This document shows, one piece after another, positions 23,291-35,040 of a DNA stretch of 64,000 bases (positions within the stretch are counted from its first letter, which is position 1; every line of letters starts with the position of its first letter). Origin of the DNA: Congeria kusceri (Eukaryota; Mollusca; Bivalvia; Myida; Dreissenidae); the NCBI GenBank assembly GCA_027627225.1, contig CM051027.1, positions 84,011,951 to 84,075,950 of the forward strand, read 5' to 3'. The notes under the pieces were generated by a model. It had not been told where the DNA came from. It saw only the letters and a list, made by a program, of their open reading frames with translations, and ran no database searches. A program made the position numbers and the translations under genes.

Positions 23291-23928
23291 TGAAAACAAA
23301 AGCTTATGAACGTGATACTTCAAAAAAGAAACAAGTACATGTGGATGACATAGTTAGAACTGACTTTAGTACTGATAAAATTGTTATATATAAGCAAAAC
23401 CTGCAAGCTCTTATAGAAAATGATGCACTATCGTTCACATTTGAAAATACAAATGAGTCAATAGAGGACATTGTAAAAAAATTCGAAGCTGTTTTAACCA
23501 ATTGTAGTAATCATTTAATCAGTAAACGAAGGCGATGTGTACATCATGCTAAAAAATCTGCATGGTTTGACCGAGAATGTAAGAATTATAAAACTGAAGT
23601 AAATAAGGCTCTGCGGACATTTCGACGTGATAACAGTATCAATAATTTAAATGATTACCTGTCAATCAAAAAGGCGTATCGAAATATATGTAATACGAAG
23701 CGCTATGAATGTAAAATAAACGTTATCAAAGATCTAACTCAGTTGGTAATCAGAAGGTGTTTTGGGGCAAAATTAAAAGGCTTCGAAGCAAAGAGACAGA
23801 TAAAACAAATATATAATGTGAACAATGGTATGATCATTTTAATTCACTTTTTAATGTACACAATACAAATGTAGCACAAGATGCCACACAATTATTTTAA
23901 TGATCATGATGACAGAGAAATTGCTTTT
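23291..23928 (+). pseudogene. LINE ORF2 linker between endonuclease and RT
   Basis: This lysine-rich linker includes SAWFDRECKNYKTEVNKALR and FRRDNSINNLNDYLSIKKAY, which is the usual 'WFD.EC...K......F....' spacer before the RT in LINEs. A short frame disruption lies at about 23874-23881. Confidence 0.65.
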
Positions 23929-25261
23929 ATTGATGAATGCCAGTATGAACTCTTTAATGCTCTTATTTCAGATAATGAAATTCTAGAAGCGCTCAAATGT
24001 TTAAATCGAACGAAGGTTAGTTCTGGTGTGCTATTAGCGAAACATTTTATACACAGTATTGAGCTAACTCTTCCATTCGTAAAAGTAATTTTGAACAGGA
24101 TTTTTAGCACAGGCTACTTCCCTGAAAAATGGGCTTGTTCTATAATGGTATAAAAAGGGGCCTACAGATAACCTTGACAATTACAGAGGTATTACACTTA
24201 TAGATATTTTCAGTAAAATATACATTTATATTTTGAATAAAAGGCTTACATTTTACTTTGAGGCATATGGACGATTAACAGAGTCACAGGCAGGATTTAG
24301 ACAGGGTTATTTGACAATAGATAATGCATTTGTTTTATACTCAATAATTAATAAATATTTATGTAGAAATGGCAAAACAGTGTATGTTGCTTTTGTAGAT
24401 TTTACAAAGGCATTTGATTACGTCGACAGGGGGAGACGATACCGAACATTAATAAAAAATAATATAAGTGGAAAATTGTTAAACGCCATAAAGGGTCTTT
24501 ATATGGAAGTAAAAACTAAAGTGAGGTCACATTACATGTTAAGTGATCTAATTAACTGTCCTATGGGTCTAAGACAATGTTGTAATTTAAGCCCTACTTT
24601 GTTTAGTCTATTTATAAACGAGCTATACGAATATTTGAAAGGTAAAAATATATGGGGCATACAATTGACACCAGATGATGTTGAGATTTTTATGTTTGCT
24701 GATGATGTAGCATTAACATATGACACTGTGTTTGGTTTGCAACAACAACTAAATTATTTACATGAATATTGTATCGAATATAAACTAGAAGTTAATGTAC
24801 ATAAAACAAAAATAGTTGTTTTTAAAAATGGGGGGAGATTATCCTCAAGGGAAAAATGGTATTATTGTAATGAAAAGTTACAATGTATTAATGGGTTTAC
24901 CTATGTAGGTGTTTATTTCTCTTCAACATTGTCAATGTATAAAATGGCAGAAAATATGGCTGTAAAAGCTAAACGTGCATTTGCTTCGTTGTTGGCTTCC
25001 CTATATGAGTACATGCCAATGGACCATAGTTGTTATTTTAAGTTAGTTGATGCTAAGGTTATGCCTATTCTATTTTATGAATCAGAGCTTTGGGGATTAA
25101 AATCTTTTGATATTGTTGAACGTGTATATATATATACTTGTAAGAGATTTATGTCAGCACCATTGCATACATGTAATATGGCTGTACTAGGTGACTGTGG
25201 TAGATTTCCTGTACACATTTTTACATGCAGACGTGTTATTAATATTGGTTACATATATTAA
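23929..25261 (+). pseudogene. LINE ORF2 reverse transcriptase domain
   Basis: RT motif 0/1 is in ALKCLNRTKVSSGVL and LNRIFSTGYFPEKW. After a frameshift near 24150 come YKKGPTDNLDNYRGITLIDI, then SQAGFRQGYLTIDN and FVDFTKAFDYVDR (first catalytic Asp near 24398). These are followed by NCPMGLRQCCNLSPTLFSLF, the FADD catalytic box (24695-24706) and HKTKIVVFKNGG. Thumb-like VKAKRAFASLLASL and ILFYESELWG follow. The order and spacing are those of non-LTR RTs. It is inactive as read because of the frameshift and later breaks. Confidence 0.88.
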
Positions 25262-25883
25262 AAATGCCATACGATCGGAATGTTAAAAAATGTTATGAAA
25301 TGCTTAAAACATATGACGATTTAGGTTATAAAAATTGGGTATCATCGTTACGTGAACATTTGTTTTCTATTGGATTTGGGTATGTTTGGATGAACAAGGT
25401 GTTGTAAATCCAAACTTTTTTTTGTTTAATTATTTTAAGAGATTAAAAGATATATTTTTACAGACATGGTCTCAATCTTGCAATGATACGCCTAAGCTGG
25501 TTACATATACGAGATTTAAAGTAGATTTTGAATGGGAAAAATATCTTAACGTACTTTTAATTCGTAAATGTAGAAACGCATATGTTTGTTTCAGAACATC
25601 ATCGCATCAACTCATGATAGAACAAGGACGATATTTAAACTTAGACCGAAATAGAAGACTATGTCCATTGTGTAAATCCTGTATTGAAAAAGAATACCAT
25701 TTCTTGCTTATATGTCCTTTCTATGAAGATCTTCGTGTAAAGTATATTGATACCACATTTTACATTTCCCCTACAATCAATAAATTTAATAAAGCAATGA
25801 GCTCACGTGACGAAAAAGTTATAAGAAATATTGCCATGTATATCTATTACGCTTTCGAAAGACGAAAAGTTATGTTAACTTAA
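25262..25883 (+). pseudogene. LINE ORF2 C-terminal region with zinc knuckle
   Basis: Frame switching gives KMPYDRNVKKCYEMLKTYDD and WVSSLREHLFSIGFGYVW (25262-25390). A second frame follows (25386-25883) with RLKDIFLQTWSQS, CPLCKSCIEKEYHFLLICPF and, near the end, MYIYYAFERRKVML. The C-x2-C...H-x4-C knuckle and the terminal 'YIYYAF.RRK' are shared with the fragment at 44847-45248. Confidence 0.8.
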
Positions 25884-26295
25884 CTACAATTATGTGTTGC
25901 TGTACCACCATATTAGTCTACGATTATATGTGTATTTTAATGTGTTTATGCATGTGTGTATATATATGCAAGGGCCGGTGGCCATGAAGCAAATAAACCA
26001 ATTAAATTGAAATACTTAAGATAATTGGTACTGACACTCTACGTACTAGTACTATACCTGTATAATTATATGTTACATATAATGCATATACAGTTGTTTT
26101 TTTAAAGCTGCATCATTCAGTTGGTAAATGCTTTAACTGGTTACATGTGTTAATACCTGAAATGTACTATTAATATATATGGAGAAAAATTCATATTCAG
26201 TTTTTAGTAACTTGAAGTTGTTTTTTTATCCATTATTTTATATGTATGTCATTTCTATGTTATACCAAATTGTCTTAATAAAGCCGGTTTAAACC
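25884..26295 (+). other. LINE 3' untranslated region
   Basis: AT-rich sequence, with GTGTGTATATATATGC near 25955, ending TTAATAAAGCCGGTTTAAACC before the right target duplication. AATAAA at about 26277 is a plausible polyadenylation signal. Confidence 0.5.
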
Positions 26296-26307
26296 AAAAC
26301 GAATAAT

Positions 26308-28649
26308 TGGCCAGCAAAGGCACACGTATAGTAAATTGTATTATTATTTATTAAAATTACTTCTAATCTTTTTAAAACACGAATATCAACAACTACATTC
26401 AATAATATGAACTAAAATACATAATGTACCATACCGTAGTTAGAATTCTGTTTTCATGTGATAAATGTTTAATTAATAAAATGGTTGATTCTTGTCATAA
26501 ATAACAAGTCCTATATAGGAAGTCATTGCTTAGTGTAGTGTGATGGAAGAAGCGATACTTTTAACAAGTAAATAATAAACTAATAGTTATCAGTTATAAT
26601 GAAGAATAGTAACATTTTAAATGCATATTGCGGAATACACACCCATTTGAGTTTATATATATTTGATGTTGTAATACAAAAATGTGTTCCATTACGAAAT
26701 TGCACGTTGTATTTAATAAACAATTGAGCTATGTCCAAATAAGATTCATTAATTTTGCCAAAACAAGTTGATAGCAACATATCAAGTTATGTTTCGGCGT
26801 TTTGTTCCACTGCGATCTCTTTAGTGCTATAATTTCAGTATAATATTAATCCAAAACACAATTCTATAATCGTCTGCTGTAGAGATTATGTACAATTAAT
26901 TTGCACCGCTTGTTCACAGAATGATGATGATCTAAAGTAAAAGCGTTAACCCTTATTACCATGAACGTATTCACGCCAACACGATTACATATTTTGCCGA
27001 CGATAAAGAAATGTGGAATTGTTCTCCAATTTACCAAAATAGAGAGAAACAATTGCTATCTTGTCATCATTTCTAAGGTTATTACTTGTTATTACTGATA
27101 TAGGTTCTTATGCCTTGTATAAAAATGGAATAAAAGCGGAGGTTATGCCCTGTGGGTAACAATAAAGTACACAATATCTTCAATGATACTAGATTCCGAC
27201 AAAAAACAGCTACATTTAATAATTTCAATGTGCTATAGAAAATAATATACTTCGGACTAAAATGAATTAAGTTCACACAACCGCTTAAAATGATGATGTC
27301 ACATGATTGATCTTGATCAGTTGTATTCAGGTGCTCAATAACGAAGCATAATTAGTTTCACTGTGGTTTTGTTTCTGCCATTTGAACAACCATGTTTCTA
27401 TAGAAAAGTCTTCGCCACACATAATGAAATAAAATTGGAGGGTGTTGTAATGAGGTTTTGGACTATTGAAAATACCACATAAAACTGACATTCTGCTTTA
27501 TGTACTTTAATATTATTTCCATACTAATAGATTGGATTTAGTTTAAGAAAACTTAGCGCTGGTTGAGGTATTGAACCTTGCAAAAATCTTGAATTTTGCA
27601 GGAATATTCAGAGTCTCGTCTGAACGTTTTTACAAGGCATTTTCTTTTCAAGTATGCGTATAATAATTAAATTTCCGAATTAATTATCAGTGTTAAAGAC
27701 ATGTATGTATACAATTTATTGTACCCGTATTTAGAAAATGCATATAATTTAACAGTGTGATACCTATATGGTATATATGACATACAAGTTTATTGGAAAG
27801 ATATTTCTTGGAAAGATAGCAATAATTTGGCATTCAGTTTCAATGCGACATTCCATAATAACATGTTCGGGCAGAATAATGTATCAAGTCTATGGGTATC
27901 TCCAGCAGAGTGCAATTAAGGTACCATCAATTTGCATCGCTTGCTCGCAAGTAGATAACATTTTATTTTATCTACTGCGTTATAAGCCTCTTACGTTAGC
28001 ATGAAACGATGTACATTACCCAAAACGGATACAAATTCTTATCAAATGATCTACAAATTAAAACAATGACACACACCGGCCACATTAGTAGATGAATACA
28101 ATGTATGATTTGCGCATTTTTAATTATATTTTCTTGTAACAACATTTGGTTACAACACAACAGGTATCAAACACGTTTCATTATTAATGTGACTAATTGA
28201 TGTCAACATTGGTCAAGTTTCAGATATGCAGGATGGAAAACGAGAGAGAAACAGAGACAACTATACGAAAAAGTATTAATTAGTATTGACGCTTCCATAT
28301 GTGGGTGCAGCGTTCTTTTGACCGAAATAGAAAAACATCACCGCTAATTAAATATGCATATAAAATTGCCAGAAAAAGGTACGTATTCCAATAACCTCAT
28401 GTCATGCCATATGAACCGCAAATGTATTATGATGTATACACTTTACACAGTGTTGAAGCCTCTACATTTGGTATTTTTGACGAAACTCATCTTAACACTT
28501 TAAAACTGCAGAGCACTACTACGAACTTTCTACCACTGTGTATGTTTAATTGCCGTCGCGAGCAGTTTTCAGCAATAACCGTAACCGCGATCTTTGTTTC
28601 ATACGATATCTGAATCGTAATGTCATAAACTGAACATAACTAAAATACC
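26308..28649 (+). repeat. Right half of paralogous block P1
   Basis: It aligns in pieces with 46.33-46.90 kb and 53.45-54.72 kb. Shared phrases include CACGAATATC, TATCAAGTTATGTTT (about 26783 and 46827), TGATCTTGATCAG (27310 and 53490) and GAACCGCAAATGT (28411 and 54541). The part 26.86-27.27 kb is inverted relative to the other block. No gene is supported. It abuts the satellite at 28650. Confidence 0.7.
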
Positions 28650-31600
28650 TCGACATTCAAACATTAAACGCGAATATCGAGCTGGTGTCAATATCGCGTC
28701 AGGTCTGAAATCGACATTCAAACATTAAACGCGAATATCGAGCTGGTGCGAATATCGAGCCAGCTCTGACATCGACGCATTAAACGCGAATATCGAGCCG
28801 GTGCTAATATCGAGCCAGCTCTGACATCGACATTCAAACATTAAACGCGAATATCGAGCTGGTGCGAATATCGAGCTAGCTCTGAGATCGACATTCAAAC
28901 ATTAAACGCGAATATCGAGCTGGTGCGAATATCGAGCCAGCACTGACATCGACATTCAAACATTAAACGCGAATATCGATCTGAAGCGAATATCGAGCTA
29001 GCTCTGACATCGACATTCAAACATTAAACGCGAATATCGAGCTGGTGCGAATATCGAGCTGGCTCTGAGATCGACATTCAAATATTAAAGGCGAATATCG
29101 AGCTGGTGCGAATATCGAGCTAGCTCTAAGATCGACATTCAAACATTAAACGCGAATATCGAGCTGGTGCGAATATCGAGTTAGCTATGAGATCGACATT
29201 CAAACATTAAAAGCGAATATCGAGCTGGTGCGAATATGGAGATAGCTCTGACATCGACATTCAAACATTAAACGCGAATATCGAGCTGGTGCGAATATCG
29301 AGCCAGCTCTGACATCGATATTCAAACATAAAACGCGAATATCGAGCTGGTGCGAATATCGAGCCAGCTCTGAGATCGACATTCAAACATTAAACGCGAA
29401 TATCTTGCTAGTGCGAATATCGAGCCAGCTCTGAGTTCGACATTCAAACATTCAACGCGAATAAGGAGCTCATTCGAATATCGAGAAAGCTCTGACATCG
29501 ACATTCAAACATTTAACGCGAATATGGAGCTGATGCGAATATCGATACAGCTCTGACATCGACATTCAAACATTCAACGCGAATATCGAGCTGGAGCGAA
29601 TATCGAGCCAGCTCTGACTTCGACATTCAAACATTAAACGCGAATATCGAGCTGGTGCGAATATCGAGCCAGATCTGAGATCGACATTCAAACATTAAAC
29701 GCGAATATCGAGCTGGTGCGAATATCGATCCAGCTCTGAGTTCGACATTCAAATATTTAACGCGAATATGGAGCTGGTGCGAATATCAAGCCAGCTCTGA
29801 GATCGACATTCAAAAATTCAACGCGAATATCGAGCTGGTGCGAATATCGAGCCAGCTCTGAGATCGACATTCAAACATTCAACGCGAATATCGAGCTGGT
29901 GCGAATATCGAGCCAGCTCTGACATCGGCATTCAAACATTCAACGCGAATATCGAGGTGGTGCGAATATCGAGCTAGCTCTAAGATCGACATTCAAACAT
30001 TCAACGCGAATATCGAGCTGGTGCGAATATCGAGTTAGCTATGAGATCGACATTCAAACATTAAAAGCGAACATCGAGTTGGTGCGAATATGGAGATAGC
30101 TCTGGCATCGACATTCAAACATTAAACGCGAATATCGAGCTGGTGCGAATATCGAGCCAGCTCTGACATCGATATTCAAACATTAAACGCGAATATCGAG
30201 ATGGTGCCAATATCGAGCCAGCTCTGAGATCGACATTCAAACATTCAACGCGAATAAGGAGCTGATGCGAATATCGAGCCAGCTCTGACATCGACATTCA
30301 AACATTTAAAGCGAATATGGAGCTGCTGCGAATATCGATCCAGCTCTGACATCGACATTCAAACATTGAACGCGAATATCGAGCTGGAGCGAATATCGAG
30401 CCAATTCTGACTTCGACATTCAAACATTCAACGCGAATATCGAGCTGGTGCGAATATCGAGCCAGCTCTGACATCGACATTCAAACATTAAACGCGAATA
30501 TCGAGCTGGTGCGAATATCGAGACAGCTGTGAGTTCGACATTCAAACATTTAACGCGAATATCGAGCTGGTGCGAATATCGAGCCAGCTCTGAGATCGAC
30601 ATTCAAAAATTCAACGCGAATATCGAGCTGGTGCGAATATCGAACCAGCTCTGAGAGCGACATTCAAACATTCAACGCGTATATCGAGCTAGTGCTAATA
30701 ACGAGCCCGCTCTGACACCGACATTCAAATATTCAACGCGAATATCGAGCTGGTGCGAATATCGAGCTAGCTCTAAGATCGACATTCAAACATTCAACGC
30801 GAATATCGAGCTGGTGCGAATATCGAGTTAGCTATGAGATCGACATTCAAACACTAAAAGCGAACATCGAGATGGTGCGAATATCGAGATAGCTCTGACA
30901 TCGACATTCAAACATTAAACGCGAATATCGAGCTGGTGCGAATATCGAGCCAGCTCAGACATCGATATTCAAACATTAAACGCGAATATCGAGCTGGTGC
31001 CAATATCGAGCAAGCTCTGAGATCGACATTCAAACATTTAACGCGAATAAGGAGCTGATGCGAATATCGAGCCAGCTCTGACATCGACATTCAAACATTT
31101 AACGCGATTATGGAGCTGGTGCGAATATCGAGCCAGCTCTGACATCGACATTCAAACATTCAACTCGAATATCGAGCTGGTGCGAATATCGCGCTAGTTC
31201 TGACATCGACATTCAAACATTAAACGCGAATATCGAGCTGGTGCGAATATCGAGTTAGCTATGAGATAAACATTCAAACATTAAAAGCGAATATCGAGCT
31301 GGTGCGAATATGGAGATAGCTCTGACATCGACATTCAAACATTAAACGCGAATATCGAGCTGGTGCGAATATCGAGCCTGCTCTGACATCGATATTCAAA
31401 CATAAAACGCGAATATCGAGCTGGTGCGAATATCGAGCTAGCTCTGAGATCGACATTCAAACATTAAACGCGAATATCTTGCTAGTGCGAATATCGAGCC
31501 AGCTCTGAGTTCGACATTCAAACATTCAACGCGAATAAGGAGCTCATTCGAATATCGAGAAAGCTCTGACATCGACATTCAAACATTTAACGCGAATATG

Positions 31601-34600
31601 GAGCTGATGCGAATATCGATACAGCTCTGACATCGACATTCAAACATTCAACGCGAATATCGAGCTGGAGCGAATATCGAGCCAGCTCTGACTTCGACAT
31701 TCAAACATTAAACGCGAATATCGAGCTGGTGCGAATATCGAGCCAGATCTGAGATCGACATTCAAACATTAAACGCGAATATCGAGCTGGTGCGAATATC
31801 GATCCAGCTCTGAGTTCGACATTCAAATATTTAACGCGAATATGGAGCTGGTGCGAATATCAAGCCAGCTCTGAGATCGACATTCAAAAATTCAACGCGA
31901 ATATCGAGCTGGTGCGAATATCGAGCCAGCTCTGAGATCGACATTCAAACATTCAACGCGAATATCGAGCTGGTGCGAATATCGAGCCAGCTCTGACATC
32001 GACATTCAAACATTAAACGCGAATATCGAGGTGGTGCGAATATCGAGCTAGCTCTAAGATCGACATTCAAACATTCAACGCGAATATCGAGCTGGTGCGA
32101 ATATCGAGTTAGCTATGAGATCGACATTCAAACATTAAAAGCGAACATCGAGCTGGTGCGAATATGGAGATAGCTCTGGCATCGACATTCAAACATTAAA
32201 CGCGAATATCGAGCTGGTGCGAATATCGAGCCAGATCTGACATCGATATTCAAACATTAAACGCGAATATCGAGATGGTGCCAATATCGAGCCAGCTCTG
32301 AGATCGACAGTCAAACATTCAACGCGAATAAGGAGCTGATGCGAATATCGAGCCAGCTCTGACATCGACATTCAAACATTTAACGCGAATATGGAGCTGC
32401 TGCGAATATCGATCCAGCTCTGACATCGACATTCAAACATTGAACGCGAATATCGAGCTGGAGCGAATATCGAGCCAATTCTGACTTCGACATTCAAACA
32501 TTCAACGCGAATATCGAGCTGGTGCGAATATCGAGACAGCTCTGACATCGACATTCAAACATTAAACGCGAATATCGAGCTGGTGCGAATATCGAGACAG
32601 CTGTGAGTTCGACATTCAAACATTTAACGCGAATATGGAGCTGGTGCGAATATCGAGCCAGCTCTGAGATCGACATTCAAAAATTTAACGCGAATATCGA
32701 GCTGGTGCGAATATCGAACCAGCTCTGAGAGCGACATTCAAACATTCAACGCGTATATCGAGCTGGTGCTAATAACGAGCCCGCTCTGACATCGACATTC
32801 AAATATTACACGCGAATATCGAGCTGGTGCAAATATCGAGCTAGCTCTAAGATCGACATTCAAATATTCAACGCGAATATCGAGCTGGTGCGAATATCGA
32901 GTTAGCTATGAGATCGACATTCAAACATCAAAAGCGAACATCGAGATGGTGCGAATATCGAGATAGCTCTGACATCGACATTCAAACATTAAACGCGAAT
33001 ATCGAGCTGGTGCGAATATCGAGCCAGCTCAGACATCGATATTCAAACATTAAATGCGAATATCGAGCTGGTGCCAATATCGAGCAAGCTCTGAGATCGG
33101 CATTCAAACATTCAACGCGAATAAGGAGCTGATGCGAATATCGAGCCAGCTCTGACATCGACATTCAAACATTTAACGCGATTATGGAGCTGGTGCGAAT
33201 ATCGAGCCAGCTCTGACATCGACATTCAAACATTGAACGCGAATATCGAGCTGGAGCGAATATCAAGCCAGCTATGACTTCGACATTCAAACATTAAACG
33301 CGAATATCGAGCTGGTGCGAATATCGAGCCAGCTCTGAGATCGACATTCAAACATTAAACGCGAATATCGAGCTGGTGCGAATATCGAGCCAGCTCTGAC
33401 ATCGACATTCAAACATTCAAGGCGAATATCGAGTTGGTGCGAATATCGAGCGAGTTCTGAGATCGACATTCAAAAATTCAACGCGAATATCGAGCTGGTG
33501 CGAATATCGAGCCTGCTCTGAGATCGACATTCAATCATTCAACGCGAATATCGAGCTGGTGCTAATATCGACCCAGCTCTGACATCGACATTCAAACATT
33601 AAACGCGAATATCGAGCTGCTGCGAATATCGAGCTAGCTCTAAGACCGACATTCAAACATTCAACGCTAGTATCGAGCTGGTGCGAATATCGATTTAGCT
33701 ATGATATCGACATTGAAACATGAAAAGCGAATATCGAGCTGGTGCGAATATCGAGATAGCTCTGACATCGACATTCAAACATTAAACGCGAATATCGAGC
33801 TGGTGCGAAAATCGAGCCAGCTCTGACATCGATATTCAAACAATAAACGCGAATACCGAGCTGGTGCGAATATCGAGCTAGCTCTGAAATCGACATTCAA
33901 ACATTCAACGCGAATATCTTGCTAGTGCGAATATCGAGCCAGCTCTGAGTTCGACATTCAAACATTCAACACGAATAAGGAGCTGATGCGAATATCGAGA
34001 CAGCTCTGACATCGACATTCAAACATTTGACGCGAATATCGAGCTGCTGAAAATATCGACCCAGCTCTGACATCGACATTCAAACATTAAACGCGAATAT
34101 CGAGCTGGTGCGAATATCGAGCGAGCTCTGAGATCGACATTCAAACATTAAATGCGAATATCGAGCTGGTGCGAATATCGATCTAGCTCTAACATCGACA
34201 TTCAAACATTAAACGCGAATATCGAGCTGGTGCGAATATCGAGCTAGCTCTAACATCGACATTCAAACATTCAACGCGAATATCGAGCTGGTGCGAATAT
34301 CGAGTAAGCTATGAGATCGACATTCAAACATTAAACGCGAATATCGAGCTGGTGCGAATATGGAGATAGCTCTGACATCGACATTCAAACATTAAACGCG
34401 AATATCGAGCTGGTGCGAATATCGAGCCAGCTCTGACATCGATATTCAAACATTAAACGCGGATATCGAGCTGGTGCGAATATGGAGCCAGCTCTGAGTT
34501 CGACATTCAAACATTCAACGCGAATATGGAGCTGGTGCGAATATCGAGCCAGCTCTGACATCGACATTCAAACATTAAACGCGAATATCGAGATGGTGAG

Positions 34601-35018
34601 AATATCGAACCAGCTCTGACATCGATATTCAAATATTCAACGCGAATATCGAACTGGTGCGAATGTCGAGCCACCTCTGAGATCGACATTCAAATATTCA
34701 ACGCGAATTACGAGCTGGTGCGAATATCAAGCCAGCTCTGTCATCGACATTCAAATATTAAACGCGAATATGGAGCTGGTGCGAATATCGATCCAGCTCT
34801 GAGCTCGACATTCGAACATTAAACGCAAATATCGAGCTGATGCGAATATCGAGCAAGCTCTGAGATCGACATTCACATATTAAACGCGAATATCGAGCTG
34901 GTGCGATTATCGAGCCAGCTCTGACATCGACATTTAAACATTAAACGCGAATATCGAGCTGGTGCGAATATCGAGCATTCTCTGACATCGACACATTAAA
35001 CGCGAATATCGAGCTGGT
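28650..35018 (+). repeat. 61 bp satellite array A, left (forward) arm
   Basis: There are about 104 head-to-tail monomers. Each contains CGAATATCGAGCTGGTG, then a related CGAATATCGAGCCAGCTC, then TGACATCGACATTCAAACAT. The monomer is 61 bp. Variants recur at exactly 2,074 bp (34 monomers), giving a higher-order repeat. The 60-residue open frames are 183 bp, three monomers long, and arise because 61 is not divisible by 3. They are not genes. Confidence 0.97.
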
Positions 35019-35040
35019 TAATTGAATGTCGATCTCAGAG
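35012..35040. other. Inversion junction of satellite array A
   Basis: Forward monomers end at GAGCTGGT (35011-35018). After TA, reverse monomers begin at ATTGAATGTCGATCTC. The same junction phrase, CTGGTTAATTGAATGTCG, recurs at 59041-59058 in array B. Confidence 0.95.

Larger units (their letters stand above)
21546..26295 (+). mobile_element. LINE insertion with 12 bp target-site duplication
   Basis: The interval is bounded by AAAACGAATAAT on both sides (21534-21545 and 26296-26307). The paralogous block at 46.3 kb runs continuously from TTTTAAAACGAATAGTTGGCC into the sequence found here after 26308, so it serves as an unoccupied site. Contents in order are a C-terminal fragment of a second LINE (21546-21840), ORF1 (about 21970-22435), ORF2 endonuclease (22475-23290), RT (23930-25261), a zinc-knuckle C-terminus (25262-25883) and a 3' untranslated region ending AATAAAGCCGGTTTAAACC. 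The coding parts have several frameshifts. Confidence 0.8.

Noticed and set aside
28650..35018. CRISPR-like array of regularly spaced repeats
   Set aside because: Units are contiguous 61 bp monomers with no unique spacers. The window is eukaryotic.
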